NCBI RefSeq assembly: GCF_905220565.1
Contig: NC_059395.1
Location: 17,091,289 to 17,155,288, forward strand
DNA: 64,000 nt
Direction: 5' to 3'
From: Melitaea cinxia
Taxonomy: Eukaryota > Arthropoda > Insecta > Lepidoptera > Nymphalidae
Shown: in pieces, positions 33,601 through 42,954 of the stretch
Layout: the number at the start of each line of letters is the position of its first letter
Numbering within the stretch: position 1 is the stretch's first letter
Program-made: the position numbers and the translations under genes
The notes under the pieces: generated by a model
Databases searched by the model: none
The model's input: only the letters and a program-made list of their open reading frames with translations
Told to the model about the DNA's origin: nothing

Positions 33601-36377
33601 ACCCTTTCAATCAACACTTTCGCATACAATTTACCGACGACGCTGAGAAGGCTTATACCGCGGTAATTTATGCAGTCCTGCCGTGACCCTTTTCCCTTAT
33701 ACAACGGCACGATTACGGCTTTGCACCAGTCTTCCGGTACTTGCCCATTTCGCCAGCACAAATTGAAAAGGCAGTACAGCTGGCTAGCCACTATACCCTG
33801 TCCAGCCCTCAGCATCTCGACGGTGATCCTGTCATACCCTGCAGCCTTACCTAATCTCATACTTTTCAGTGCTTTCACTATTTCATCCATGCTTATCTCA
33901 CTTTCATCTTGTACATAGCTGGTACTTTAAAGATTGTCATATATATTATAATTGTATTGTATGTGTCGGATTTAATATTATCTAAAGTGAGAAATAAAAT
34001 CCAAATTAATGATCATTTTTACTTATTTTTGTACAGACGAAGGCGGGGGTAAAAGTTAATATTAATTGTTTTAATCTACAGTATAAAGTTTTATTTACAG
34101 GGAACTTTTCTTATAATGCAAATATTTGCGAAGGCAATGACTGAAGCTGCTGTAACTGGATCAATTATTAACATATCAAGTATAGTTGGGAAATATGGCA
34201 ACATAGGTTTGCATAACACTTATAATATTCATCATTATTTCATGTTGTTTGTGATCTTAACATTAATATATAGCTTTATGTTATATGGATATATAATAAA
34301 TAGCTCAGTATTGGTATTGATGTATAATAAATATTTTAAATAACAGATAATTACATAAGAGATTAAAATTAAAAGAAAACAAAATATGTATATTCTAAAA
34401 AATAATATAATTCAATTTATTTTTTAATTTATAGGTCAAACAAACTATTCAGCCAGCAAAGCTGGTGTGGTTGCCATGACACAATCTGCTGCCAAGGAAT
34501 TAGGAAAGTTTAATATAAGGTAACTGTACTCTAACTGCTGTGTGGTTACGGCATTAAGAATATAGCCACCCCCTCTCTTCCCGTGGGTGTCGAAAGAGGC
34601 GACTAAGGGATAACGCAGTTCCACTACCACCTTGGAACTTAAAAAGCCGACCGATGTCGGGATAACCATCTAACTGCTGGGTTTGAAATACACAGGCCGA
34701 AGACGGGCAGCAGCGTCTTCGGTGCGACAAAGCCAGCCCTGCGGTTACCAATCTGCCTGCCCCGCGTGGTGATTATGGGCAAAACACATGAGTTCACTCC
34801 ATTTTTGGCGCGAATTTGTTCAGGCCTATGTCCAGCAGCAGACTGTATTAGGCTGAAGTGAAGTGAATATAGGGTAACTGCTGGTTAGAGACTTTTTTAA
34901 TTTAGAATAAATATTATTTAGTATAAATAAAACACCTGTTTTAAGTCCATTTGACTATTCTAATTAACATATTTACATATTTATCATTTCGTTATTTATA
35001 ATATTTTTTTTATGTGATGTTCCTTGATGTAGTTTATTTTCTTACAGAGTAAATGCAATTTTACCTGGATTTGTAGACACACCAATTATTAAAACAGTAC
35101 CAGATAAAGTGAAGGCGCAGCTTATGAAACTTATTCCTTTAGGAAGACTCGGTGACCCAACAGGTTAGTAAAATTTAGAAAATGTACAAGGTAGTACATT
35201 TCATTTTAAAAAGACTTTTTTGATTTAGTTTATTTAGCCCTCTTCTTTTAATATACCTCTAAGGTATATTACACCAACTTAATTGTAGGTGACGCCGCGT
35301 TAGCGCAACGGTTACAGCCATGGATTGTATCTGTTGCGCTGGCGGTTGCGGGTTCGATCCCCGCACATGACAAACATTTGTATTGGCCATACAGGTGTCT
35401 GCCGTGGTCTGGGTGTTTGCGCAGTCCTTGTGGGTCTCCCCACCGTGCCTCGGAGAGCACGTTAAGCCGTCGGTCCCGGTTGTTATCATGTACACCTGAT
35501 AGCGATCGTTACTCATAGTAGGGAATATATCCGCTTGTGCCGCGTGTGCCGTATTGTCTTTTTTTAAATGTCTTAGTGTGATAACTTTATAACAATAGTG
35601 CTTAACCTGTAATTTTTATTTAATTCGCCTTAGAGATGTAGCAATTATCACCCTCTGTTTACATACGGTCAAATCATCTTACACAGATCATTTATCAGTG
35701 TGTTAACAAGTAATTTTTTTTTATTAATTCTGCTGTGATAAAACTTTATTCATAAACAGATTAAAGCTATCCTAAACAATTGTTTATTTCTTTATCATAA
35801 TTGAATATTGACAATCATATTTAATTGCAATATAAAAATAGATCATAAATTAAAAATGGCAAAAATAATATCTACGATTATATTATCATAATTGAATATT
35901 GACAATCATATTTAATTCCAATATAAAAATAGATCATAAATTAAAAATGGCAAAAATAATATCTACGATTTTATTAAAATAATATCTACGATTTTATTTT
36001 TGTGTTACCCACACATTAGGAATTCTAAACATTTTTTTAAATATCATATCAAAATTAAAAATTATTGCAAAAATAAATCAATATTATACAAATTATGACA
36101 AAAATAAATCAATATTAACTTGTGACAAAGCAACAAATGATAATATGTAAAAGTTAAAATTTAATATTTATGAATAATTTTTTTCTTATATCAATGAAGG
36201 CTTGTATGTTACTTATAAATCAGCCTTTTGATTATTTATATTATTTAGGATATTTTTTACTTTTTCTAATATTATGTAATTCTTTTTTCAGAAATTGCTG
36301 AGGTTATATCATTCTTAAGTTCAGACAAAAGTTCTTTCATAACGGGCGCAGCTATTGACGTCACGGGTGGATATTAA
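30636..36377 (+). CDS. HSD17B8: HSD17B8-like short-chain dehydrogenase (7 exons)
   Basis: Exons: 30636-30678, 30915-31052, 32006-32199, 34101-34206, 34435-34519, 35048-35163, 36292-36377. They join in phase to 255 residues, close to human HSD17B8 (261). Intron 1 is GC-AG (ACAG|GCAAGT); the rest are GT-AG. Rossmann motif TGAGSGIG is at 14-21, NSAG at 98-101, catalytic Ser152, Tyr165 and Lys169 (NYSASKAG), and PGFVDTP follows. INISSIVGKYGN and the ending GAAIDVTGGY match HSD17B8 rather than other SDRs. Known family role: NAD-dependent 3-hydroxyacyl dehydrogenase, the alpha subunit (with CBR4) of mitochondrial ketoacyl-ACP reductase, also oxidising 17-beta-estradiol in mammals. No separate presequence is evident. 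Introns carry several TEs, one at the exon 5 donor. Confidence 0.93.
31266..31325 (-). repeat. Degenerate retroelement-tail fragment in HSD17B8 intron 2
   Basis: TTCAGCCCTTAACATCCAAC, TGTTGGGCATAGGACTC resembles the reversed 3' end (CCAGCAG...GGCATAGG) of the repeat at 34527-34865. It is short and diverged. Confidence 0.35.
31400..31603 (+). mobile_element. LINE 3' UTR fragment in HSD17B8 intron 2
   Basis: GGAAGAAATGGCTAATTAGT, CATAAGTCTGCCCACTGTAC, then TTTGTGGTGTGCAATAAAGT match the standard 3' end of a common lepidopteran LINE. The last 60 bases recur at 37590-37660. No coding part is present. Confidence 0.65.
32308..32320. repeat. Target-site duplication of the RTE LINE, left copy (CATCTTGTACATA)
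   Basis: It is identical to 33905-33917. Confidence 0.85.
32321..33904 (-). mobile_element. 5'-truncated RTE-clade LINE, antisense in HSD17B8 intron 3
   Basis: A perfect 13-bp duplication CATCTTGTACATA (32308-32320 and 33905-33917) borders the insert. Its 3' end (left on this strand) is a (TATG)n-type tail seen as CATACATACATACATA. The 1.58-kb insert encodes most of an RTE reverse transcriptase on the minus strand. Confidence 0.9.
32338..33890 (-). pseudogene. RTE LINE reverse transcriptase, one frameshift
   Basis: The upstream part (33890 to about 33315) covers the first RT motifs (VPLYKGKGSRQDCINYRGIS, CAFVDLEKAYDRV). The second frame (about 33339 to 32338) covers GVRQGCVASPWLFNLFMD, LLYADDQVLL and the RTE-specific C-terminus (LRWFGHVERMNEERL, GRGRPRRTF). 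A single frameshift near 33310-33320 separates the two after CVRINGAL. Catalytic aspartates are intact. The endonuclease is absent because of 5' truncation. A fragment of the same family is at 23429-23748. Confidence 0.9.
34512..34526. repeat. Target duplication over the HSD17B8 exon 5 splice donor, left copy
   Basis: AATATAAGGTAACTG contains the last seven bases of exon 5 and the donor GTAACT. AATATAGGGTAACTG at 34866-34880 repeats it with one difference. Confidence 0.75.
34527..34865 (+). mobile_element. Short retroelement (LINE 3' end or SINE) inserted at the exon 5 splice donor
   Basis: The body has GAATATAGCCACCCCCTCTC, GGCGACTAAGGGATAACGCA, TTCCACTACCACCTTGGAAC, GCCGAAGACGGGCAGCAGCG, GGGCAAAACACATGAGTTCA and ends TATGTCCAGCAGCAGACTGT ... 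GGCTGAAGTGAAGTGA. A copy in the other orientation is at 58202-58505. A 15-bp near-perfect duplication (34512-34526 and 34866-34880) borders it. It is a very common lepidopteran repeat; I read it as a LINE-dependent retroelement because of the duplication and tail repeats. Confidence 0.75.
35291..35556 (+). mobile_element. tRNA-derived SINE family S1, copy in HSD17B8 intron 6
   Basis: A box TTAGCGCAACGG and B box GGGTTCGATCCCCGC mark the tRNA-like head. The family body follows (GACAAACATTTGTATTGGCC, ATACAGGTGTCTGCCGTGGT, GTGCCTCGGAGAGCACGTTA, TGATAGCGATCGTTACTCAT, GGGAATATATCCGC). The 3' third present at 52776-53117 is missing. It is a pol III retroposon, not a working tRNA gene. Confidence 0.8.
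35794..35975. repeat. Tandem duplication, 91-bp unit x2
   Basis: ATCATAATTGAATATTGACA ... AATATCTACGATT is repeated at 35794 and 35885 with about one base change (AATTGCAAT / AATTCCAAT); AAAATAATATCTACGATTTT recurs once more just after. It lies in HSD17B8 intron 6. Confidence 0.85.
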
Positions 36378-36764
36378 AAAAATAATATTAAAATCCCTGT
36401 AATAATTAATATAAAACAATTCCATAACCGAAGGTTGAGGCAGAGTTAATAGTATTTTTTCTTATATAGTAATTAGCAATATTTAAATAACTGTTATAAA
36501 ATAACAGCAACACTTAGGTATAGGGTGGTCGGGTGGGAAAGGGGGAATTATATTTTACATTTTTCTTAAGGAGTGAACTCCAGTAATGTTAAACGGTGTA
36601 TTTTCAGTAATTTCCGTGTTCAAAATAAGACTTGATTTTTCTTTGAAAAATTATAACTAATTATAGGCATTTTGATATATTTTTATACTGATTTTTAAAA
36701 TAACTTTACACTTTTTGAAATGTATTAAATGATTTAAAGTAGAAAAAGTACGTTTTTTTTTGTT
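36378..36764. other. HSD17B8 3' flank
   Basis: The 3' UTR is AT-rich; no clear further gene is seen before the reversed LINE tail that starts at 36765. Confidence 0.4.
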
Positions 36765-37561
36765 GTCGCAGGGGAACCCATTTACGGTGATATCCAGGAT
36801 GTCCGGGTAGGCATTCCTAGACCGTATGTCGGCTTCAGCATTTGGGGGTGCAATACCGATCAAAACCCCTGTAGTAGCCTTCAGCCGCTTTAATTGGTGG
36901 CTCCCGGATCTGCAGGCACCAAGATCCCTCCAGCGACGGGCTGGCCTCGGCGAAAAGCCAGACTTCTCCATGGGGACTGTCCCGCTCACCTCTGAACAAT
37001 TCCAACGACGCCGTGTCTAGCAGGACCGGGTTCCCATCCCAGCCCGACACGGGCACAGGGGCGTTACTGGAGGCGCGTTAAGTAGCGCCTCCTACGCACC
37101 CCCTGTTCGTCGCTCGCGGACGGAGGCCTCGTCGGCGGCCTGCTCTCTCTCATCCGCTCGTCATTCTCCTTCTGGGACATAACTGTCTCGCAGAAGGAGA
37201 TCATCGCCTTCCAGGACTCGTCGTCGCCGAGCATCGCGGTAATGACGCTAAGCAGTGACAAGTCCCCTCCGAGGACTTTCGTCAGATCGCGTCGCAGCGC
37301 CGCCCATCTCGGGCACACCTCGAGGGTGTGTTGGGCCGAGTCCGCCGCCGCGCAGCAAGCGTGACATGCAGTCGTCGGCTCCCTTTGGGCCGTCCGACAC
37401 AAGTACTCACCAAAGCAGCCGTGCCCGGTGAGAAATTGCGTCAGACGGAAGGTGAAGGGTTTGCGCTTACGGCGCATCCACCGCTCAAGGACCGGGCGCA
37501 AGGCAACCGTTACGCGTGTGCCATACGGCTGTTCCGCCAAGTCCTCCCCCCACCTCCGCAT
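36765..37561 (-). mobile_element. R1-like LINE, 3' fragment (GC-rich), poly(A) end
   Basis: The minus strand encodes an R1-type ORF2 C-terminus (37561 to about 37064): FRLTQFLTGHGCFGEYLC then CHACCAAADSAQHTLEVC, the CCHC knuckle, and ends in a TAA at 37078-37080 region after RRRYLTRLQ. A 3' UTR of about 300 bases follows and ends at a poly(A), seen as T9 at 36754-36763. It is much richer in GC than its surroundings. RT and endonuclease are absent. Confidence 0.75.
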
Positions 37562-37589
37562 TAGTGCTCCGCATTAGTGCTCCGCATAG

Positions 37590-37665
37590 TGGGAGTGCGT
37601 ATATGCTTTGTTTGTAATTTATTAATTTGTGGTGTATAATAAAGTATAAAATAATCAATAAAATA
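37590..37665 (+). mobile_element. LINE 3' UTR terminus
   Basis: TATGCTTTGTTTGTAATTTA, TTAATTTGTGGTGTATAATA, AAGTATAAAATAA matches 31546-31600 and carries the AATAAAGTATAAA tail. Confidence 0.6.
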
Positions 37666-38107
37666 AAGAGATATAAATATGGTGTCTCTGCCTTATAAAT
37701 TATATTATTCTGAAGTCATCATATCGTCAACCCCCTGAAGACAATGCTTGAAGCTCTTTACGGTCCAGAGTATATACAAATAATATTTCATGATGAGGTT
37801 TTAAAAATTGTATAATTATGTCACAACCAAAATTATATTACTATAAATATTAAATATATGATTGTAAAAAATGAAAGTGAAAAATATATCTATTCAAATT
37901 CTAGATAGGTATCCGTTTTGTTAAGACAGTTTTTGTATATGTTTGAATCTTTATTGGTATTGTTGTTTTATACTCAAAAATCAGTGTTTTTTTCTAGTAT
38001 TTTATATACATTTTTAAATAAAGTGTGTTTGATTTTTAGTTTTTTACTATTACAGAATAATGATTACAGTAGTAGTAATAATCGTTGCAATAATTACACC
38101 AACATAT

Positions 38108-39340
38108 CAGTCCGTCATCAGGCCAATTATCAGCTATGGCGCAGTGGTTTGGTGGCCGAGAACCAAACTAATCACCGGCGAAGCAAAGCTACAACGACTT
38201 CAAAGGCTAGCTTGCATGGCGACTACGGGCTGCATGAGGACCACCCCGACTGCGGCCCTGGAAGCCCTACTGAACTTGCCGCCGCTGCATCTGTTTATCC
38301 AACAGGAGGCGGGAGCGGCCGCGGTAAGACTCAGGAAGCTAAACCTATGGAGAAACGTAAAAGTAACACATACAGGTATACTTGGTGAACTGGCGAACAG
38401 GGAACCGCTCATCGAAGCGGTCACCGACAGAATACCCAAACAGTACGTATTCGACAAAAAATATAGAATACAATTACATGAAGACCCAGGGGAAGGCATC
38501 AACCCCAAGGAGTTGAGAATCTTCACAGACGGGTCGAAAACATCAACAGGTACAGGTTCTGGGGTTTACTCAGAAGACCTGAATATCAAAATGTCATCGC
38601 CATTGGGAATCCACAACACCGTCTTTCAGGCGGAATGTATTGGAATCATAATGGCTGGAACAGCGATCACGGCTAGAGAGGTACAGGGTTTTCCAATCCG
38701 TATTCTTTCCGATAGCAGATCGGTCCTGCAAGCCCTACAGAGCGACACTATGACATCGGGGCTAATATACGAGTGCCATCGAGCTCTGACGAAGGTAAGT
38801 GAAACAAACACCATTATCCTCCAATGGATAAAGGGCCACAGTGGATCGCGAGGCAACGACGCGGCTGACCGACTAGCGAGGAATGGATCGGAGATGAGGG
38901 TCCACGGACCCGAACCCATTCTACCTCTGCCTTTCGGATGGCTGCGCAGCCAGCTGCGACACAACACCAAGGTAATGCACCAAGAATATTGGACAAACCT
39001 AACCACCTGCAGGCAGACCAAGGAAGCTCTTCCGACGATCAACCCAGGATTGTCCCGCAAACTTCGCGGCTATGGGAGAGCCCAGCTCCGACTACTGGTC
39101 GGAGCTTTTACCGGACATGCCTTGCTTAACAAACACTTACACAACTTAGGTGTTACAGACAGCCCCCTATGCAGAGCGTGCATGGAGGCAGAAGAAACGG
39201 CCACACACATCCTGCTGGAATGCGGTAGTGTGGCGAACTACAGGGCGATACACCTTGGGACACCGAGGTCGCTCCGGGAAGTCGTCGGCAACGCAAGGGG
39301 TCTGCTAGGCTTCCTCAAGGAGCTAGGCTGGCATGAATGA
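38108..39340 (+). pseudogene. LINE ORF2 C-terminal half: RT thumb, RNase H, zinc knuckle (no frame breaks)
   Basis: The frame is open to TGA at 39338-39340. The start holds the RT thumb (VIRPIISYGAVVWWPRT, LQRLACMATTGCMRTTPTAA). RNase H follows with FTDGSK, AECIGI, LSDSRSV and GNDAADRLAR, so the D-E-D-D set is complete. The C-terminus has the knuckle CRACMEAEETATHILLEC. An ATG at 38060 opens the same frame but codes host-derived residues upstream of the insertion and is not a real start. RNase H places it in the I superfamily or its LOA/R1 relatives, distinct from the LINEs at 24071 and 29556. Confidence 0.85.
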
Positions 39341-39424
39341 AGCCCCCAGCCTACCACGCAAAATAGGCGCATTAAGTCGTCGAGTTGCGGAGAAGAGCCC
39401 GTGGAGAATCAATCAATCAATCAA
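38108..39424 (+). mobile_element. 5'-truncated LINE with RNase H and (AATC)n tail
   Basis: The insert is bordered by TACACCAACATAT (38095-38107) and TACGCCAACATAT (39425-39437), a 13-bp duplication with one change. It contains the end of an ORF2 and a short 3' UTR closing in AATCAATCAATCAA. It is distinctly more GC-rich than the flanking DNA. Confidence 0.85.
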
Positions 39425-39531
39425 TACGCCAACATATGTCTTACTAGCCGACTGCGATTTACCGACACATTTTTTTTAATATTCTTAAACCTTATATATA
39501 TTTAAAAAAACTCATCCTGACAATCAGTTCA

Positions 39532-39612
39532 GTCAGCTCATTTTCAGTTCAGCCTATTTCAGTCCACTGCTGGACATAGGTCTCCCCAAATTCGCGCCAG
39601 ACATCCCGTTTT
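39532..39612 (-). repeat. Retroelement-tail fragment, related to 34527-34865
   Basis: TCAGCCTATTTCAGTCCACT, GCTGGACATAGGTCTCCCCA, AATTCGCGCCA is the reversed 3' end of the repeat seen at 58202-58505 (same strand). Confidence 0.6.
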
Positions 39613-39645
39613 TCCGCAATAATGGTCACAAAATAAGAAGAATTA

Positions 39646-40073
39646 AAGCGGATTTATATTTGACTAACGTGTCGTATCCGATCCCGATTGGCGTCAGACG
39701 AGCGGGTTGTAGGATGCTGAAATGGCGCCATCACGTCAGATTGATGAAGTGCTGTGTTATGACGTGTCAGCGTCGCTTGTTTATTGACATAAATTGTAAA
39801 ATGATGGGATGAGTCCAAAATCTCCATCGTTTTCTTTCTTTTTTTAAGAGTTACAAACATTAAAAATTGAATATTTTCTTCAAAATCAGAATCTGAATTA
39901 GAATCCGATGACTCATAGAAGAACATCTCAAACATTTAACCTCTCCTAAAGCTGCGGCTGTATTGATTCCAAATATTGTCCTGATGCGTTAAACACGACA
40001 TAATAATGTAAACGCTTGCCATCACGTCTTCAGACGACACGTGTCGTCACGTCAGTCAAATATAAATCCGCCT
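39646..40073. mobile_element. Non-autonomous PIF/Harbinger-like element with 28-bp inverted ends
   Basis: The left end AAGCGGATTTATATTTGACT then AACGTGTCG is matched in reverse complement by the right end (CGTCACGTCAGTCAAATATA then AATCCGCC). TTA is found next to both ends (39643-39645 and 40073-40075), fitting the TWA target of PIF/Harbinger but with one base of slack. Size is about 428 bp. On the minus strand, ATG 39935 opens a 93-codon frame with an acidic start (SSDSNSDSDFEENI), possibly the fused first codons of a lost transposase. Confidence 0.65.
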
Positions 40074-40242
40074 TACGCGATTTGGTGCAGCCGTTCGAAA
40101 GATATAGTGTGTTGTCCTAAGCCCTAACCTCCTATCAACAGGGTTTCTAAACTAAAACTTGATATTGAATCATTGTAAGCAGTTTTCTAAGAAAATACGA
40201 AGATAGAAGTATAAAAGAAAAAGACAATTAAATTAATTTTAT

Positions 40243-42846
40243 TTAACCTTTTTTTTTCATAGCCGCTTTATTATTTTTTAAAGCAGCTTTATTTTTCTGT
40301 CTCTTATCCTTCATGAAAGTTTTGTATTCAGTTTTCCTCTTTTCCTCAATAATTTCTTTGTACTTCTTCTTGTTATACTTCTGGAAATCTGCATCTGCTA
40401 ATAGTTCATCGACCATAGTCCGTTTCCTCTGTTTTCGTGTTAACCTTTCATTTACATGATCCACGGCTGAATCCATGACACGACCAACCTGATACGTAAA
40501 GAATACATTAAAACATAGTTTAAATTATTTTGTTGTGTGACTATTTATTTGTGAATTTGTATATGTATGCATTTAAAATTGATACAATAATTTGTATGCA
40601 ATTCTAGTAAGAGGGCTTATTTATTACGTAGATCTCTTCCAGCCAACCTATAATAGTGACTAACTATGTCATAAGGTCGGCTATAAAACTTAGTAGATTT
40701 TAGTAGTTTAGCATCTATACAAGTAAATAAAATTAGAATGTCTGTTTGTAATATTAAAATAACCGTTTTTTAGTAAATGCATATGGATTTATACACGGTA
40801 CATATAACCATAACTTTTTTGTTCAATTCCACGTGGATGAAGTCGTGGGTACAGCTAGTTTATTTATAGATTTTCTCCATTTTTTTATCAAATCTTTTTT
40901 ATATTTTAAACTAGCTTTCCAAATGTTGTAACTACCTTAATTTTTATTTATGATAATAATTCTAAAATTTATTTTGGTGTTATTTATAGAAACCTGACAA
41001 AAAAAAAATTATAAAAAATATATAATTTGGTGCAGAAGTTTTGCACATTACTAAACCTTAAACATTAGCAAAGGTGAGTATCCAAACTATGTAAAGAAAA
41101 ACAAAATAATTTACCTGGAAATATTTAGGTAAAACTTCCATGTCATTCTTCTTGTAGAAGTGTTTGGGGTCCAATGCTGATCTCATCTTTAGCACTTGAA
41201 GGTCATTCTTGAGTTCCTCGGTCACTTCTGGGGCTTTCATGTTGAACCATTCCGGTCCCTTTGTTCTTTCTCTTCGTTTCTGTTAAAAAATAATAATTAT
41301 GCTTTATTAAAATAGTACACACAATGTCTAAATAAGTATTATAGGATAATTTTTTATACACTTAGAATATGTTTCATTATGACCATACTAAGTAGTCCAA
41401 AAACTATACCTACAGTAGATATTAGAAGTGATTGTTTTCTCAAGAATTAGAAAAATGTTAAATGATAAAAAATTCCACATTGTGCTAAAATGTAATGAAT
41501 TGGAATTGAAATCAAATCAAATTTAGTTGTAAAATGGGGATAAAATTATCTACAGCATTAGGGATGTTTTAGCAAAACAAAAATAACTTTATTCAAATAA
41601 GTTAGCAATTCGAATTGTCATATTCGAATTGTAGATTCTGCAAAGAAGTATAGGCAAGAAACTCTGCGGTTACTCTTTTAAAAATAATATATAAACTGTT
41701 TTAGTAATATCTTGCATGAAATACAATGTCACTAATTCGTGTGGACTTATCTTTACACTATATTGCAATATAATAATCTCGCACTGAATAATAAGCTTTA
41801 TCTATTAATTTGTTTTTAATAAACACTAAACAAGCAGCAATGAAAAGTCAAAAACAAAATTTGTCATGTTTTTAGTACTGCCTTTAAAAGGTTTACTAAT
41901 TTTTAATTTTTAAGACAATTATTATAATTGAGTATTTGTGTCTCATGGGTATTATATAAATTCCTTGATAGAAATGTTGGTATCAAATTTAATTTAGTAA
42001 CTTTGGAACTATGGAAGAGTATTAAAGATCAAAGTTTTGTATATATATTACAACCCGCCCCAGCTTCCCACGGTTGTAAAAACTGTCAGTGATCCTCTAC
42101 TATATTTTGCAAGTATTATACAATACAAGCCTTCCTTTGGAATCACTCTATGTACTAAAGAAAACCCCATCAAAATCCGTTGCGCAGTTTTTAAGATCTA
42201 AGCATACAGACAGCGGGAAACGACTTTGTTTTATACTAGGTAATGATTTGTAGGATAACTGTAATGAATTTAAATTTACCTTTCGTATAGCTCTTAGTTT
42301 TTTGTCACTGACATTATATTTGGGTAATTTATGCCTCTTTTCTATTCCCGGCTTTAAGACTGACTTCTTCATTTCCTTTTCAACATCAACTCCACCGAGA
42401 TTTGATTTTAATTTACCAGTTTCCTTGTCTAGTTGGTCGAAGCGAAATAATTGCCTCTTTTTATTTTTTTTCATCACTATATGTGTCCAGCCCATCTCAT
42501 CGAAGAATTCGTCAAATTGACTATCTATTTTTAACCCTTTTAATTTATTTTGTATTTCTTCTTCGGCTGCTTCCTGTGTGTCTAAATCTTGTTTAGTTTT
42601 TTCAAATAATTCCAGGATTGCTTCGATCTTTTTGTCTTTATCTAAAATGGTGTATAACATTTTATTTAAAATGATTTATGCAAAATATTTGAAGTACACA
42701 AATATTATACGTAATTAAGAATTAGTAAAAAACATTTAAAATATATCTTAGTGATACTAACCTACAAAAAGTTTTTCATTGTCGTCCAATAACTCTTGCT
42801 TTATGTGAAGATTATCATCGCCCACTGTATCAATTATGAAATCCAT
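40243..42846 (-). CDS. DNTTIP2: DNTTIP2 / Fcf2-family pre-rRNA processing factor (4 exons)
   Basis: Exons on the minus strand: 42846-42762, 42641-42280, 41279-41115, 40488-40243; all GT-AG and in phase, giving 285 residues. The N-terminus (MDFIIDTVGDDN) is acidic. The Fcf2 domain covers about 150-240: RRERTKGPEWFNMKAPE, then LKMRSALDPKHFYKKNDME, PKYFQVGRVMD, RLTRKQRKRTMVDELLADAD. The end is a lysine-rich tail (KNNKAAMKKKG). FFDEMGWTHIV lies near 86-96. Yeast Fcf2 and human DNTTIP2 act in the nucleolus in 18S rRNA maturation; the protein here is near yeast size and lacks the long human N-terminus. The start at 42846 is the first ATG with a good downstream frame. A hAT transposon sits about 100 bp upstream. 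Confidence 0.9.
40714..40858 (+). mobile_element. Short Helitron family 1 in DNTTIP2 intron 3
   Basis: A|TCTATACAAGTAAATAAAAT begins it and GTCGTGGGTACAGCTAG|T ends it, between A and T as expected for Helitrons. At 145 bp it lacks the middle of the 326-bp family copy at 62561-62886. Confidence 0.75.
41578..41700 (-). repeat. Interspersed repeat 3' end in DNTTIP2 intron 2
   Basis: ATAACTTTATTCAAATAAGT then GGCAAGAAACTCTGCGGTTA, CTCTTTT resembles a reversed LINE or SINE tail found widely in Lepidoptera; a weaker relative is near 50805-50860. No coding part. Confidence 0.4.
42052..42242 (-). mobile_element. Helitron family 3 in DNTTIP2 intron 1-2 region
   Basis: It shares ordered blocks with 62278-62470: CAGTGATCCTCTACTATATT, CCTTCCTTTGGAATCAC, AAAATCCGTTGCGCAGTTTT, AAGATCTAAGCATACAGACA, GCGGGAAACGACTTTGTTTT, ATACTA. 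It lies in the intron between exon 2 and exon 3. The CTAG end is eroded. Confidence 0.55.
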
Positions 42847-42946
42847 ATTGATATTTTATTTTTTGGGAACATGAAAACAGTTAGTAGTAAGTAAAATGCG
42901 AAACAAATAAATTTCTTGTTATATAAACAAACGTGAATCGTGAACA

Positions 42947-42954
42947 CTGAACAC
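42947..42954. repeat. 8-bp target duplication of the hAT element (CTGAACAC), left copy
   Basis: It is identical to 44362-44369. Confidence 0.9.

Noticed and set aside
35291..35365. Possible tRNA gene with A and B boxes
   Set aside because: No cloverleaf could be drawn around the boxes and the sequence continues into the SINE body found at several other sites.
35259..35516. 85-codon minus-strand ORF (similar frames at 52730-53013 and 59090-59343)
   Set aside because: All three arise from antisense reading of the tRNA-derived SINE and recur because the repeat does.
38060..38107. ATG at 38060 as start of a 426-residue gene
   Set aside because: The codons before 38108 lie outside the LINE insertion defined by the target duplication, so the frame only continues by chance.
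38200..39060. Minus-strand ORFs of 108 and 144 codons
   Set aside because: They are antisense shadows of the GC-rich LINE ORF2.
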